64,000 nt of DNA from Puffinus mauretanicus (GCA_023333565.1 JAJKFH010001480.1:434001-498000), one strand, 5' to 3'. Counted from the stretch's first letter, positions 12,255 through 27,457 are shown. Numbers and translations are program-made. Notes: a model not told the origin generated them from the letters alone.

Positions 12255-13911
12255 GTTGTTAAAATTCAAATATGTCAAGCCTGCATTTAAACCAAACTTC
12301 TAACTTTTGCTATTAAATAGAAGAAAAAAACAACAAACCCAAACTTTTGAAGTAATCTGAATGACCAGAAACAAGCATGAATGAACTGAGACTCCTGCAT
12401 CTTACTGAGAGCACACCTGAATGCCTACAAGAGTGGGGCCAGCTGCAATCTTAACCTTCGCTACGTATCTTCCTTGTATTTAAGATGTCAAACGTAATGT
12501 GCAAGACAATTATTGGCATTAAATTGTGTATTACTCTTTTAGTTTTTTCTTCATATATTTTTGATCTCTAGAATTTAAGAGTAAGAGCAAGAACTGCAGA
12601 GTCCTACAGCTTAAGAATTTAGGAAAAAAGCTCTGAGGAAGACTAGTAATGGCTCTATATTTTCTGACTTACCAGATAGTCTTTGATTATTATAGAATCC
12701 TATCAGTACCAGTACTAAGTGAGAGACAGCGGTAAGTCAAGAGCCATCCACCTAATTAATTAATTCTACTGAAAAGCAGGTGGCAGAACTTCCCTGAATT
12801 AGCCTTCAAATATATAGCTGTACTTGAACATATCTTCTGAAAAAGCTCACACTTGTTTTAACATTTCCAATAATAAAGAATACATTGATTGCCCTTCATA
12901 AGTTGTTCTAATCATTACCTTCATTAAAATACACACCTCTTTGAGTTTAAATTGTTCTAGAATCACTGTTCAATCTCGTTAGATTCTGAAAAGCTTAAAA
13001 AATCTGTTTCCTTACCAGTATTCATAGATTATAAAGCTATCTCTTAACTGCCTTTTTAATAATCTTAATAAACTAAGACACTTCGTTACTTAAAACAGGT
13101 AAATTACACAAGCACATGAATATTACATCAACACTACAATGTGATATTTATTGCGCTACTATTAATTTTAACAACATTTGGCTGATAGAAGTAAGCATCT
13201 CACATTCCACTTTCCCTCATGACCATTTTTACTGGCATTAATTGTACTCCATATGCATATGAAATTCCATATGCATACTCCATAATTTATCTAGAACTGG
13301 TATCAGCCAGCAATGCTAGTACTACAAAGGTTATCTTGTCTCTCTAAACTCCTCCTCTTCTTCATCCCCTACACCCAAAAAAAACAACACCTGTATTCTT
13401 CCAGTGCTACAAACTTGTCTTCTCAAAACTTAATGAAAATTGAGAGTAGCAATCTAGACTGATGCTCATCCCATTCTTTCATTTATCTTAGATGCAAATG
13501 TGTAGATAAAGACAAATGCCAGTAAATAGGCAAATTTGAGTTTGTCCAGGTCTGCCCCCTGCCGCTGTCTAGTATCAGACAGCTAAGACTATCTACTTTT
13601 AAAATTACCTACTAAGCAATTTTCCCAATGTTTAGTTTATCATACCCTCACTGCTTAGCAGTCATTTCTTTTTCCTTGAATCTGAATCAGTATTTATTCC
13701 CAAAATAAGCTGTATCCTTTCTCTGTAGTACCAGTACTTGTCTTTCCGTATCATGAAACCTTATTCTAATGCAACAGCCTATACTTCAGCAAGAAATACA
13801 AAAATCTTCCGTCTTGTGGAAAAAAAGACACCCCACATTCCAAAAGGATTATCTGTTTCAAAACACAATTATCCATCTCTTCTCGCTGTCATGTATCTAA
13901 TAATGTTACAG

Positions 13912-13985
13912 GGAGAGCTTAAAGCTCCTCATGTTAGCCATTCTGATGGAGAAGCACTTGGAACACTGAGTAGTGAGAAGATGAG
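13912..13985 (+). CDS. Weak candidate exon in an 83-codon open frame
   Basis: A plus-strand open frame runs from about 13738 to 13989. Within it, an acceptor (tctaataatgttacag) and a donor-like ATGAG then GTGACC frame 74 bp reading GELKAPHVSHSDGEALGTLS and then SEKM. The end is phase 2, the phase required by the terminal exon at 62053, but 48 kb lies between and nothing else links them. The open frame as a whole is not unusually long for this composition. Confidence 0.15.
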
Positions 13986-16900
13986 GTGACCAAGTCATTA
14001 AGGAGGGGGGATCTGATCAAAATCCTGAGATTGACAGTTATGGGTGGGCTTTACTGTAACACAAATAAATACACCCGCTTCACCAGACTTGATCTGGGCC
14101 CTCAACTAACAAACATCACTTACACAGAACAAGAAACAGCTCATCCATAGATGTTTTCATTCCCTTTACACCAAATTCAAGATCAAGTCATGCCTGAACA
14201 ATGTAACTAATTAGCACTGGACTTGTATAAAAATTTCACTGCTTGGTTCCTTGGGAACTATGAAGGAAAGTATTGAATATATTTCCCCCAGAAAAGCAAT
14301 TAAAAATTCCAGGAATTTAAATTAGTTTAGTCGAATGTTTCCCAAAGTACTACTTTTGAAAAGTAAAGGTATGGCACAAGCAACCTTCCTCTTAAAGAAA
14401 ATCTCATTATAGTATATTACTGCACAACTAAAAAGACCATAATTTATAAGAATGTTTTGAAATAGGAACAATTTTTAAAATTGTGTTAAAACCAAGGGAT
14501 GACCCTCAACTTTGCTCCTTTCACCTAGAACAAATTAAAAGAAATGTATGTAGCTTAATTTTTAATTACTGTCTTACATTCATACCACCACTAAACTTCA
14601 AAACCTGTTTTCCAGCAAAGAGATCCAACTGTTAGTTAAAAAAAAAAAATTCCCAATGCTTTTATCTTTTAGCTACTGTCTGCAAGGATCTCCTCCAAAA
14701 CCCCCAAGTAAGGACTTTATGCATGCTCGAATCTTACATCCCATCCTGCATTCATTACTTCACCCCATTAACATTCCATGCAGAGAGCCCTTTGCTGGTT
14801 TTATGAGGCGAAACCACAGAATGTCAGGTTAACAAAGCCCTGCCGAGAACATTGCTCTCAGTAAAACTATTCATCGGGAGTCTGTTTACATAGATTTGCA
14901 ACGAATTATTAGCATTATGGAACTGGAGGAAAATTAGAAAGGTTGGTAATAAAAATATACAACTTATTTCTATACCTATAAATAATGCTGACTGCTTTCT
15001 TCATCACTGATTTTATTTCGTCATATCATTGTTTATTAAAAGAAATTAAAAACATAATTAGTATACTCTCTACTACTTTATCTCAGGAATTTTTTTTTTC
15101 TTTTTCTTTTTTACTCAATTTGTTATAGGGTGGTAAAATGGAAAGGCTTTATGGCTTGTAGGACATGTGGACTGGACGTTTTGTGAACTGTTCTGACTTA
15201 AAATTATTATTACATGGGTACCTGCAATTCATTTGATGATGTGGATGACCCAAGTCTATGTTCTTATACTCCACATACATAAAATAATAATTGAAAAAAA
15301 CAGGCTGGGTCTGTTATTCTGGGCTCTGCCTCACCAGTATTTAACATAACTAAATGAAGACAGTAGTAGTTGTGGAACTTATGTATGAATAATATTAATT
15401 TGATAATTAAACTATCATTAATGCACAGATCAAAATTAGTGTATACACCTATACATATATCCACAATAATACACAGGCATAACATTCAGGCGTTTACACT
15501 GTATCCCATCAGTACTCCCTCCACACCATCCACATCATCTGATCTGCTCTAGAAGCACCTCAGGTGCTTACAGGGCTTTAATTGAAGTCCTCTTTATTCA
15601 AAAGTTTCTTCCTATTTTGCAAAGAAACAGGAATTCTTTGTGTCTTTCAACAGGTCCATACACTTGTATTCATTTCAGACAGAATAAAACAATATGAAAG
15701 TACACAGATTTGTATCTATACAATAAATTTCACTCCTCTAGTACAAGTGAAATTAATTATTTAGTTAGCCAGTGCTTTACCCAGCTTGCAAAAAGGGAGA
15801 GATTAGATGCTACCTTTATTTTAGTTTTAAGAAAGGATGAAAAGAAAAATCAGAAAACTAGTTGTTAAATAAAACCTATAATGGAAAAGAATGCTAAAGA
15901 AACAGAGCAATATGCTTTAGCGAAGTTTTGCATAACATGCCACTGTTTAATTTTAAGTATTTTCTCTAGCTACAGAAATAAGAAGGTTATAGAAATATAA
16001 GATTTTACTGAGACATGATGGAGGGATTCTGAACCCAAATAACAGTTAATGTAATAGAAGGCATAACCTCTCAGCAAACCTTATTTATATCTTTAAGTTA
16101 TCATCATTACAATAATACTATTGCTACAAATGCACATACATAAAAATGTTAGTTTGGGTGGGTTAAGTTATATGACTTACACTTTATCTAACAAATTTAA
16201 AAAAGAACAGAATGGGAAACCATCTTGAAATGATGATTGCCACATGAAACACTTTAATTCAAGGGAATTTCCCAGCACTGTCTATTTTTAATCATGGAAA
16301 ATTATTTACACAGTTCATATACATCACTTTACTGTGGTTTTAAGGACAAAACCTGCTACTTTCAATAATTTCCAAAGACGACATTTTCTACGTTTTCCAA
16401 AGGCCATTTAAGCTTGGGAACAGAGCAATTCTAATGTTGAATTAGCTGGTTTCATATTGTACCATTTCTCACAAAGAGATGTACAGTTAAGGCAGTTCAA
16501 GCAAGAATTATTTACATGAGTGCTTCCGATTTGATTCTCATGGCAAATCCTAAAAGTGACATTGATCAAATATGTCCCATTCAAAAATCTCATTTACACG
16601 TGACACGACACAAACTCTGTAATAACTTGAAATCTTTACTCAGTAGCAACACATTGCTAAACTACTAATTTTACTTTTGCCCTAAAAAGAGAAAAAAAAA
16701 TTGTAAGGTTAAGGTCGTAAGTAAATAAGGAGGGCCATTTTCACAGGGACACTGCTTATACAGTGGGAACTTAGAATAAGGACCACCTCCAGTAGGCAGC
16801 CAACTGCATTAAGAAATCACTACCAAATATTTCCAAGATCTGCAACACAACTTGTTCGACCTCTAGTAAAAGGCCACCTCTTTCAGGCAATTGCCTGTTG

Positions 16901-18775
16901 TTGGTCCCTTGGGTGGTCCAAGACCTGGGTGGTCTAGTGATTTTAGCTTGGACAGCTTATTTCAGTTTTTACTATATTTAACTGTCTCACATCACATTTT
17001 ATTCTTCTGTAGAAAGAATTCAAACTTCACTAAAACAAGAAACAGTCTCTTATTTAAATCTTGCTTCCTGAACATTAACACGAGTCTTATGAGAAAACTG
17101 TATTACAAACGCAAAACAAACAAACAAAAAGCTTTTAGACGACATCATTCCAAAACAAGAGGAAGGACCCTAAGGACCCAAAACAATCCTGAACACATAA
17201 TACATCCGCACAGTAGTTTGAAATCTTTAATGTTGAGGCTACTATTAATGTCTTCACACCACAATTTCTAGCAGATCCACCTGGCAGAACTGCTGTGAGC
17301 ATCATTTTTTTCTTACTATTGTAGGATTTAAGAAGGAAGAGAGCAAGTTCAGGTGAGGTTTCTACTTCCACAGTTGGCTACATTGCTTCTGGCACCTGGC
17401 TGAGCTCTGCTTTGATTTCTACTGTATGCACTTTACAGGTAACCTGTTGTGGTGTGAAATTGTTTGAACAACCATGGCACCATGAAGCATTTCTTTTAGA
17501 ACTGACTCTTAAGACATGTTACTATCATGAAAAACAGCAGCAGCAACAGAACTGCACTAATTACTGAACCCTAGCATTTAACCAAGTAATGGAGAATGTT
17601 AACATTGCGTCTGGATGCAGTTCACCACACTGTAGTTTTTCAGTACTTCTTGAGAAGAATTATCCAGTAGCTTTTGCTGGGCCCTACTGCAAGTTCAGGT
17701 TTATCCTTTATTTTTCCCTTCATACTGGTGTTACATTTTTTCCCTCTTCATGTTCTTATTCATTGCATATACCAGACATGAAAAATTGAAGGTAATTAAA
17801 TTGTCTTAATTATCAAAATGCATAAAACTTTGCAGTAGACAGCTCAGCTGTTCCATGCAGTGATATAAACATTCATTTAAAAGTCTAGGCAGATTAAAAT
17901 TCAAAGAATATTCCAATAAGATTAATTGCAGACTTAGGGCAGACACTGAAAAACACTAGCTGGTACCAGTAAGTGGAAATAAAGAACAGTAAGTGATCAA
18001 AACAAAACCAAAAAAACTCACCAAAGAACAGATGCTCATAAAAAAAAAATCACAAAGAATTTTGATCAAATCAGAAAATCCATTTTGAATGTTTAGTGAG
18101 GAAAAAAAAGCAGCATTTCTACATTTTTCTACAAAGATGTGTTCTCATTTTTCAAATGTACTTCCCCCTTCTTTTTTTCTAGAGAGAGAAGATTATATCA
18201 AAAAAGATTCTTCTCACAACGCAGAAAATTTATTATTAACTAAGGTCAAAGTAGTTCTGAAAGACTCAACAAACACACTGGCAAATGCATGAACTACTAT
18301 TATTATCTCCCAAGCTGCCTTCAGGAGGATTTAGTAATAATGTTGCTAAACACATTTGAAGTTTTTCCTCAGTTTCAAATAAAGAGTCAATTTAACAACA
18401 CAGATTATAAAAATCTACTTCATGATTTTTGTTTATTCTTAGCTTATTATTAATGCATTAGATGTTACACCTTGCCTCAAATGTACATTGTCATTACATC
18501 CTCTGGGAAGAGGAACCATTATTGGAAAATAGATGTTTCTATCTTCTATTCTAGGGCAATATTGGATTGGGGGGTTAAAAATAACCACTATCCAATTTCC
18601 CAGTGAACGCAGTCCTCCTCCTTTTGGAGAAAAAAAGCTTAAGTTAATATATATGAAATTTTTGCAACATCTTTGCTTCACCAGATCTATTTAATATTTA
18701 AAATATGATTTTAATATTTAAAAATATTTAAAATTAATAAATATACTTATTTAATAAACTAATTCCTCCCAATCA
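13986..18775. other. Non-coding AT-rich stretch
   Basis: No supported exon, RNA gene or transposon. It ends in an A/T-only stretch immediately upstream of the CR1 tail. Short open frames have no splice support. Confidence 0.6.
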
Positions 18776-18997
18776 GCATTAACATTAGGAAAAATTTCTT
18801 CATGAAAGGGTTGTCAAGCCTTGGAACAGGCTGCCCAGGGAAGTGGTTGAGACACCATCCCTGGAAGTACTTAAAAGATGCGTAGATGTGGCACTTAGGA
18901 CATGTGGGTTTAGTGGGCATGGTAGTGTTGAGTTGACGGTTGGACTCAATGATCTTAGAGGTCTTTTCCAACCTGAATGATTCTATGATTCTATGAC
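18776..18997 (+). mobile_element. CR1 LINE, short 3' fragment
   Basis: This 5'-truncated CR1 tail starts near attaggaaaaatttcttcat and runs through the end of ORF2 ([19 protein letters not shown], then CPGKW) and a 3' UTR with ggttggactcaatgatctt and aggtcttttccaacc. It ends in tandem octamers (attctatgattctatgac). It is clearly a different and more diverged subfamily than the copy at 27458: its ORF end is followed by a UTR containing gtgggtttagtgggcatggt, and a stop falls early. It is inserted immediately downstream of an A/T-only stretch (about 18690-18760). Confidence 0.95.
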
Positions 18998-21900
18998 TCT
19001 AATGCTGGTAAATTATGCAGTGCCCAGAAGTTAACACATCAGCTGGGTGAGGACAGTGGGCATGCCCCAGGACAGACACTGACTTGGGAGATTCTGTCTT
19101 TTCTTCACCCAAGATTGGACAGTCTTCGGCATTTGAGGGGGCAAAAATAACCCTAGAAAAAAGCCTGCATTTGTTTTGTTTAAATGCATTTTAATAGCTT
19201 GAGCAGGCAAAAGCAATCTTTATTCTGAAAAGTGAAGAATCACCAAACAGACAAAAATCCTTCTTTGACCCCAGGACAAGCTCCAAATACCTCATGTGAA
19301 ATCTCACTGTGGGATAGAAGCAGCATTTGAAACAGTATGAAAAAATATCTTTAAATATTCCTACGTCTTGAGCAATAAACACATTTAAAAACCTTCAGTT
19401 GTATAATTCTGCTGTTATTGATTTTCATATGGAAAATGTATGAGCAGCATATGTAAAACTGCTCAAATCATTTTGCTGTTAAACAAACAAGCACATGCCT
19501 AGAGGGGACAGAATAAAGTAACTGGTCTCCTTATGATGAATAGCATTTAACTTGCTCTGGCTTGCCAAGTCAGTAAGCGGTGTGAATTTAATGGCAATTA
19601 GCCGAGATCAAAGTTGAAGTACCATGAACAAAGTAGGTAAAACTGACAATATCAAAGAAGGGAAGTATATCATGGGTGACTGAAAAAAAATTACTTAGAT
19701 TTACTTAGAATGTTTGGAGCTGTTAACAGAAAAGGACAGATGCTTACACAATGTTTATTTTCAAAACAGTATTACTGATTAAGCAGATTTCTAAGAGACT
19801 GCTTTCATGGGTAAATTGGCCAAAAAGCCTGATAGTGAAGTAAACTATTCTGTAATAGCTTCCATTGTGGACACACTGCTCAGAATGATATTTTCTCAAG
19901 AAACTCAACTCTGAGTCAAAGTCAAGCATTCTCCCTCCTACCTGGCAAACAATTTATCAGCCATTCAAACCAACAGAAAAAGTGCATAGGCAGAAGAAAA
20001 AGGCAGAAGGGGAGAGAGTTCGTGTGTTTTACATGCAGGAGGCTTTAGGGACTATTAGTAATAGGAAAAATATCCCTCTCATTAAATCTACATGTCTTAA
20101 TCAAGACTGACATAAAAAACCTATAGATTTAAATTATACATGATTAATCTGGGAAAAAGAGCTTTGGGGGGTTTTTTTAGAGCTTAAGACGACCTCCACT
20201 TCCACATAATATTAGCAGGAATTAAATTCCTATTTCAAATATTAGATGTTTAAAAAACCTACAGCATGCTCACTAATACTTAACTACTATCACTATAATA
20301 TTCCAGGCTTCATGTAATAATTCCCAAGTGAGAGTCTAAACATATTCTTATGGCAAGAATTTTCATGGATTTTCATAGTATTTTCATGGATGGTAACATA
20401 TATTTTTACAGATAACTGATACATAGAGAAGTTAAATAATTAGCCAGGACCAGTGAGTTAATAGAAGAAAAAGGAATTGACACAAGATAGCTTCTTTCTA
20501 CTGTAATCACTAGCCCATTCTTTTAATATAGGTAAAATAATAAACAACGAAAGCAAATTGCAATGCTGTTTGAATTAAATGCATTAAACCTAGGCACAAA
20601 GAAATGGTCCAGTATAATAAACAGCAATATATTTTTTGACCTTAACCTGAAGGGTAAAGACCCAGCAGTTCTTCGGCAATTAGTCAGTGAGGTCTATGAG
20701 AGGTTCGCTTGAGCAAGGACTAAGTTTCTCAGAAGATCAAAGATAACTGGCGTTGCACTCTGCCCTAACCAGACCCAGATTCACACTTTCTATTACTTAT
20801 TTACATTGATCTTACAACTATTTTTATAGATCCATCAGAATAAGTGTGCTTTTACTCTTTTACTAATATTTGTTTAATTAAGTTAATTAATTACAGCTTA
20901 ACTAAAATATCGTACAAAAGACCTCACGCAGCTTTCAAAGTGTAGGCTGAATCCTAATTCTTTTTTTTTTTCCTTTTAACTAGCAGTAAGGATGAAGTCA
21001 ATAAATTGTCAATTAATAACATACTTGCTTTGATGGCTCTTCAGTAATTTACTTTCATACCACTTCATAAATTTCTTAGGAAAACTTCTGGGATCGCTGA
21101 TACAGTACCTCTGCCATGGGAAAATTTGGTTTAAATCTGCTCTGCTGCCAATAAACCAATAAGACTAACCGACTGATAATCCTCCCACACTACACTGTTT
21201 AGGTATATGCACTCAACCAGCGAAAGCTTAATTTGTTCCGCTAATGGCACAGAAAACTACTCAAACTTATTCACCATATAAATTTGAACTTCAGCCTGCT
21301 ACTTTTTGTTATTCCTTAGGCAGAAAATTCAAGCTATTGAATGCTTTGTAATTCTGACTATTTTATCTTTTCCTTGATCCAAAGCATAACAATAATAATG
21401 GACATTATCAGTAACTAAATATTAAACTGCACTTCACAGAAGAAACATATTTAAAAGCCTTAGAAAAGTCTTGATATTATTTGCATTGGCACACTGACAT
21501 GCAAGGCACATTCTACTGTTCTAAGCAAGTGTAACGTTGTTATTAAACTACTGCACTAAAACCAGTGATGCTAGCCACCTTTTACATATTTCAGGCTGCC
21601 ATACTTAATAGCTTTTGCCTAGGATTTCTAGTGGGATGACACGTATCTTTATTAGGTACATCCTATTTGTTTGGAAGATAATTTAATTTATAAAAGCACA
21701 CTAAAAGTTTAGTAAAGCAGCTATACAAAAGCTCAAAATACTGATTTTCTTTAAAGTTATGTTGATAGCATTGATACAGGTTTATATAAACTAAAACACC
21801 TATTATGTATAAGATAACGTGGCATGCAAACTTCATTTAAAAGTGTTGCAGGTGTCATATATTCATGACAGGCCAAGGCCAATTAGAGTCATATAAAAAT

Positions 21901-24543
21901 TCCTAAAATAACTATGAAGAAACTATCATGTCATAAGATATTTTATTATTATCCTATCTTATGAAGGAAAAACTACTGGAGAGTATTAGAAAAACTCAAT
22001 CAACTACTATTCTACTTTCTATCCCACCATATATAAGGAGAGTTTGTCTGCATTTCCCTAAAAGATGGCAACCGCACTGCACTGGTACTGACAGAAAGTG
22101 GGTAGGATTTGTCAAAAGCCATCAAGCGTTTGGCTGGCATTCTTCCTGAGGTATGATGAACCAACTGGAGATTTTCCAAAGGGATTGAGTTATGGATAAA
22201 GGAATTAAACTGTCCTCCTGTTCCACTTCTAATCCTCTGGGAAACAAGAGCATCTACAGCTATAAAGATTTCTATTTTCTCTCAAGCTGTAGCTCTCTGA
22301 TATATTTATAGTGGTAGGTCAAACAATGTACCGTGGATTACAACATCATTTTTCTAAGCTTTTCTCCCAAATCTCAACAATACTCAGAACATCCTAGTCA
22401 CAGATATAATGAGAATAGGTATCTTGTTCTCTCCTTACATGCATGTATATATACAGATACAGCTAAGCATGAAAATATTTAGGAAAATTATGACAGCTGT
22501 CTGGTAATAAGTAATTAGGTATTCCCACTTGTTTCAACTGTAATTAAGAAATCAACTCTGGCCATTCCAAATTCTTATCTTGGCATTCCAGTTTAAGAAA
22601 TTAATGGTAGGAAGAGGGCTTTATCTCTCTTTTAAGAAAACAAATAAAATTCTCTGAAAAAGAAAAGGAATAGGACTGCAAGCTGGGTTAGCTTCACATT
22701 TTTACAAGTTAAAAGAAATTTTTTTATTTGTTACACTGGTTCTACTTCTCTGAAGCAGCAGCAGTAGGAAGGTTTCTATGTTCCAATGCTGTTGGGAGTC
22801 ATGGCCCTGTAAGGTGTGAACCCCAAAACAACTATCCACAAAGGCTAGGTCAAAGGCTCAGGAGCACAAAAACAGCAGTCCTACATGCTGGCTGCTATGC
22901 TATGAGCCAATAACCTCCCCTAGAAAGAGCATTAAGAAAAAAGTAACATACAGAGGTATCTGTATTAGACAGAAGTGGCAGAACTTTGCTTGCCCCATGT
23001 TGGAAAGCATAGCAGGAACTCAGTTGTTGGTTTAAGCCAGGACCAAAATGCTGCTGTAACTGATCCTGAGTTATAGTGGCTCCCAATATAACAACATTCA
23101 CTTGCAAGTGTTTCACTATGGGACCTCACAGAAAATGAATGAAAAACATCTTATTCCCTTAGCATTACCTCATGCTACTTTTGTACAAGTATGCTTCTTA
23201 ATTACTAATTTCTATGCTCTTAAAAACAAATGTTCTGGAGTCACTTGCTCGAGTATATTCACACCTCAATATATAGAAACCATTTACTGAAGCTAGCTGA
23301 GCTGCTGCCATTTGAGAAGAGGTGACAAACTGTGGCAGCTAAAGCCAAATAGAGCCATGCCACATTCAAGGCTACAAGAGTTACTGCATCCTTCTTGCAA
23401 ATATCCCTCCATGATCCTCTTTGAGCAGCCCATTAGAGTACCTCAGTGGAGAAGAGCAATGCAAACCATTCCAAAATGCTCCACTTCGCACAACAGTGTA
23501 AGATAAATACTGTCCTCCCTGGCTGTATCTCCAATACCTCTAGTAGTGCTGCCTTGGACAAATATTAGTGAAGATTTTAACCATCATACTTCTTGCCTCT
23601 CAGTTTACACATTAACAGTAAGGAAGGCATGATCTCTGAGTTTGTGGCTTAATTTGCTGCCATTGTGTAGACAACACCTGCATCTTCCATCACAATTTTG
23701 AGATAGAGATTTTCCAGAGGGAAAAACAAGTTTGTATGGTGCATGTCAGAGATGCCCCGTTCCAGGAAACAGACTGAAATGAAGTACAAGGAATCTTAAT
23801 TCTACTTGTAACAGAAACAAGAAGGAAAAAAACTACTTGACCAATTCCTGAACAGTCCTTAAGTAAGCACCCCTGCAGTCTCACTGACTGCTGTAAGATG
23901 ATTATGAGTATCCCTAGATAGATACAACATGGACATTGTTGTCTGCCTCCAAAGTGCGACACAAAGACAAAGGTCACACTGCCCTTACAGATATTCCAAC
24001 AAGCAAAAGTGGGTGTTCCTGCTCTCAGTCACCTTGTGTCACGGCAGCTTGTACAACTGCAGTAAAAGAAGAGTAGTTACTTCTGTACTGTTGACTTGGG
24101 AAGTGTAAGGATACTTGAAACACAACATCTGGCACTCCTTATCAAAAATCTCTGATTCAAGTGTAATGGGATGCACACTCTTTGGTATTGTGCAAGCATT
24201 TGAAGAAAAATTGAAGTTGAACAGTTAATTTCCTACATGTCTGTCTTTTCAAAGGAAACATGGTATCAAGCTGTGAAGACAAGGAACCTGGCAATGCAGT
24301 CATCTGCGAAAGGTTGTGCAAGCTGCAACATCCCAACAGTGCAAAAAGACAGACATCCTTTTAATACATGACTTTTACCAGCTATTATACTCTCATGTCC
24401 TTAGTCAGCATGCAGGTAACATTTTTGAAATTGCTACCCATACAATTGCTTTATTTTGATATTTTACAAATCTATAGGATTACTACTCCCTCATTACAAG
24501 CACAATAAAAGTTAGAGAAAAATCTATGTATTATAACAAAACA

Positions 24544-24600
24544 AATAAGGTCTTAAAATACTGGTCTAATAAGGTCTTAAAATACTAAAAAAAGGTCTTA
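24544..24600. repeat. 24-bp tandem repeat, about 2.5 copies
   Basis: Copies of aataaggtcttaaaatact begin at 24544 and 24568, and a third, partial aaaggtcttaaa follows near 24591. A further taggtcttaaat near 24659 may be an older outlying copy. Confidence 0.85.
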
Positions 24601-26007
24601 AAGTTGGAATAATTTGTGCATTAAAAGTGTGCAAAAAGCAGATGAATATTCTGATTCTTAGGTCTTAAATGTTCAAACGGCTCTTGAAAATAGAAAGTCT
24701 TGAACTGATGATGCAATGACTAAAATAATACTAACCTTGGTTAGCAATTAAATGATCACATCTCCCTCCGGACTAAAAACGTAGACAACAGCTAGTAGCT
24801 GACATCTCACTTCAACATTTTACAGCTGCTCTAAAGCAAAGACTTTAGACATTTGAATGCATGCATGCATCTTATTTTCCCAGGATTTCAAAGTCCACAT
24901 CCAGGCTGCTGCTCAGCCATTATAAATGAGTAATTCAAGCAGGGCATGACTGCTTCTTGTATTAACTTGATAAAGATGTTTCACTCGAAGTGCATCAACA
25001 GTTGTGTTAAGTCATCCCTCTCACAGGCTTATACTTATTCTGTGTTATGTTACCAGTGAAGAAATAAAAAAGTATTATTGGCTTCAAATTATTATAAGTC
25101 TTTACACTAAATATGATTAGTATTATGAAGATTATTATTATATTTTTATTACACCTGTTTTCAAAACTCCAAAATATAATCAAATATACCTTCATTATTT
25201 CCTGTTTTTTAATTAACAACGATTTTATCAACTGATTGCAATCTGCACTAAAGTTTTATTTCATTAGTTTAGATATGCAACTGCTTAAAGGACTGATATG
25301 TGCACTTTAAAATACACACATCTGTTTTCAGAAAATTCCATTATACTGAAGATTACTTTGTATCCGTCAAGTTTTCCAAAAGTTGGTTTAAAAATACAAT
25401 TTTAATGTAAGAGATTAATTTTAAGCTTATCCTTTAATAATGAATCTATTATCAAACATGTACAAACCAACTATTTCGCAATAATTTTAATGTCTGAAAA
25501 ATATTAATCCAGGGTTTGGGCTATCTTTCAAATACTACAAAGACATATTGAACATTTTTCATTTTCTTCTATGAATTTTCAGGTCACAACCTAGAGAGAT
25601 TTCTCTTATCACAGCAGAGACGTTATAAGAGACCTCAAAATTAGAGGGAGAAAAGAATTCATATTCTCCTTTCATTAATTTACTTCCATTTAACAGATAA
25701 CCAAACATGAACATAGTTACACTAAATATAAAAAATATACTGTATATATAATTTATTCAAAGCCCAGTGAGGAAAAGATGTCCAGTTTACTTAAAAAATC
25801 TGACTGATTACCCTCTATGTCATGGACAAATACAGAACAGAAAAGAATACTATCCAGAGGTGATGATCCATCACGTGCGCTCTATAACCCTGCTCACTAA
25901 TGTTGAGCCAAACACTGTATTTAATGCTTCATTAGACCCAATTATATATTCTCCTATTTTTCCAATGAGAATTGTTTCTATTTACAAAATTCCCATTATT
26001 TTCTCTA

Positions 26008-26036
26008 TTTTTTTTTTGGGGGGGGGGAAGGGGGGG
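26008..26036 (+). repeat. T-run/G-run junction
   Basis: Ten T, then ten G, AA, then seven G. The G runs could form a quadruplex. The homopolymers make exact lengths unreliable in most sequencing. Confidence 0.85.
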
Positions 26037-27457
26037 AACCCTATGATAGCCAGTTCTAATATTATACTTTATATTGTATTTAAGCAATGTTTCTGTATGT
26101 TTAAGTAGTTTTATTCCAGAAATAAAACAAGCATAGGCACTTTGGAGGGTGGGGGGAGATGGGAAGAAGCAGTCAGCCTTTGATTTATTCAGATTATTAT
26201 TCTGATATCTAACATTAATTTTCAGATTATACTTTATTTTCATTTATGGTTTGTATCACATGAACATGGTCTTTTTTTCCTCTGGCATGGCAGTTAGTTA
26301 TCAAAACTGAAATTCAAAAAGATGTGGCTCAAACTCCGATGGGTCTGACTCCTTTCATGTCCACCTTCCCACAAGCAGTGGGCTATTTTTCCAAGATTTC
26401 TGGACATGAGGCAGCATAGTCAAAGCTACTTCTCCAGCTTGGCACCAATCCCAGGCAAATGGCCCAAGAAGCTGTAAAGTGACAGATGATGCACAAGGGC
26501 TGAAAGTGGAAGAGTTGGCAGATGCAGGCAGTCTCTTACTGTGCCAACTGTAAGAGCTGACATGTTTGCTTGGGACTCCCCATTCCTTCAGTTCTCATTG
26601 TCAGGGCACCCATTCCTCCATCCATAACCATGCAATGTTCTCACTAAGTTCAGAAAATACAACCCCAAAATGATTTGCTATTCTGCTTACAGACATAAAG
26701 AATCAATTTTCTAAATCTCTTGGGGAAAATCACAGGGTTTGGTGTTTTTTTTTCCCCCAGATCCATCTACTTCATCTTGAAAATACATCAGGAATTTGAA
26801 AACACTTAGGAAAACCAGACTTTGCATTAATTTGCTGTGCTGTAAGTGGAGCTCAGTAACAACAATTAGCAGCAGCAGAGTGTTTGAATGGGTACTCAGG
26901 ACTCAGGTCAGCAAATTACTTTGCTCCAGCAAATGTTTCTGTCTTAACCGAACCAACTGCAAGATTAGGGCAACACTTAGAATCTTCTCTTTCAGACACA
27001 ACTTCAGAAAAACAATTTGTTTTTTCCTTTTCAAAATGCCTTTTCCTCTACTGAAGAGTGTAAATCAGATTAGAATAACGAATTAAAAATATTTAGCTAT
27101 TTAATTAAACTATATATCCACTATAATCCCATCACTGCATTTCCCAGATAGATTTAGTATTCCAAGTGATACTGAGAATGTCAGGATACCTCAAATATAC
27201 AGTATTTGCATTTGAAGTTGCTGTACATATGTTATATAGAGATACTCAACATTGAATGCTCACATTCTAAAAGTAAGCTAATTTTAGCTATTAAATAGAA
27301 AAATTACACAATACAGTTTTCCTCATATCAATTTTAAGTATTTCTGTCACCTTACACAAAAAGTACATACACAAGTATCTTGCACATATTAGTTCTATTT
27401 CAGTGCACAGGTAAAAGGAAAATGAAATCAGCTCATACATCACAGAACTGATTAAAT

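Larger units (their letters stand above)
18998..27457. other. Non-coding AT-rich stretch between the two CR1 copies
   Basis: Apart from the tandem repeat at 24544, (atgc)n near 24857-24870 and the G-rich tracts at 26018-26036 and 26144-26163, nothing is recognised. Patches of more balanced composition at about 22040-22170, 22730-23110 and 26320-26620 carry open frames of 60-75 codons without convincing splice sites. Confidence 0.6.
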
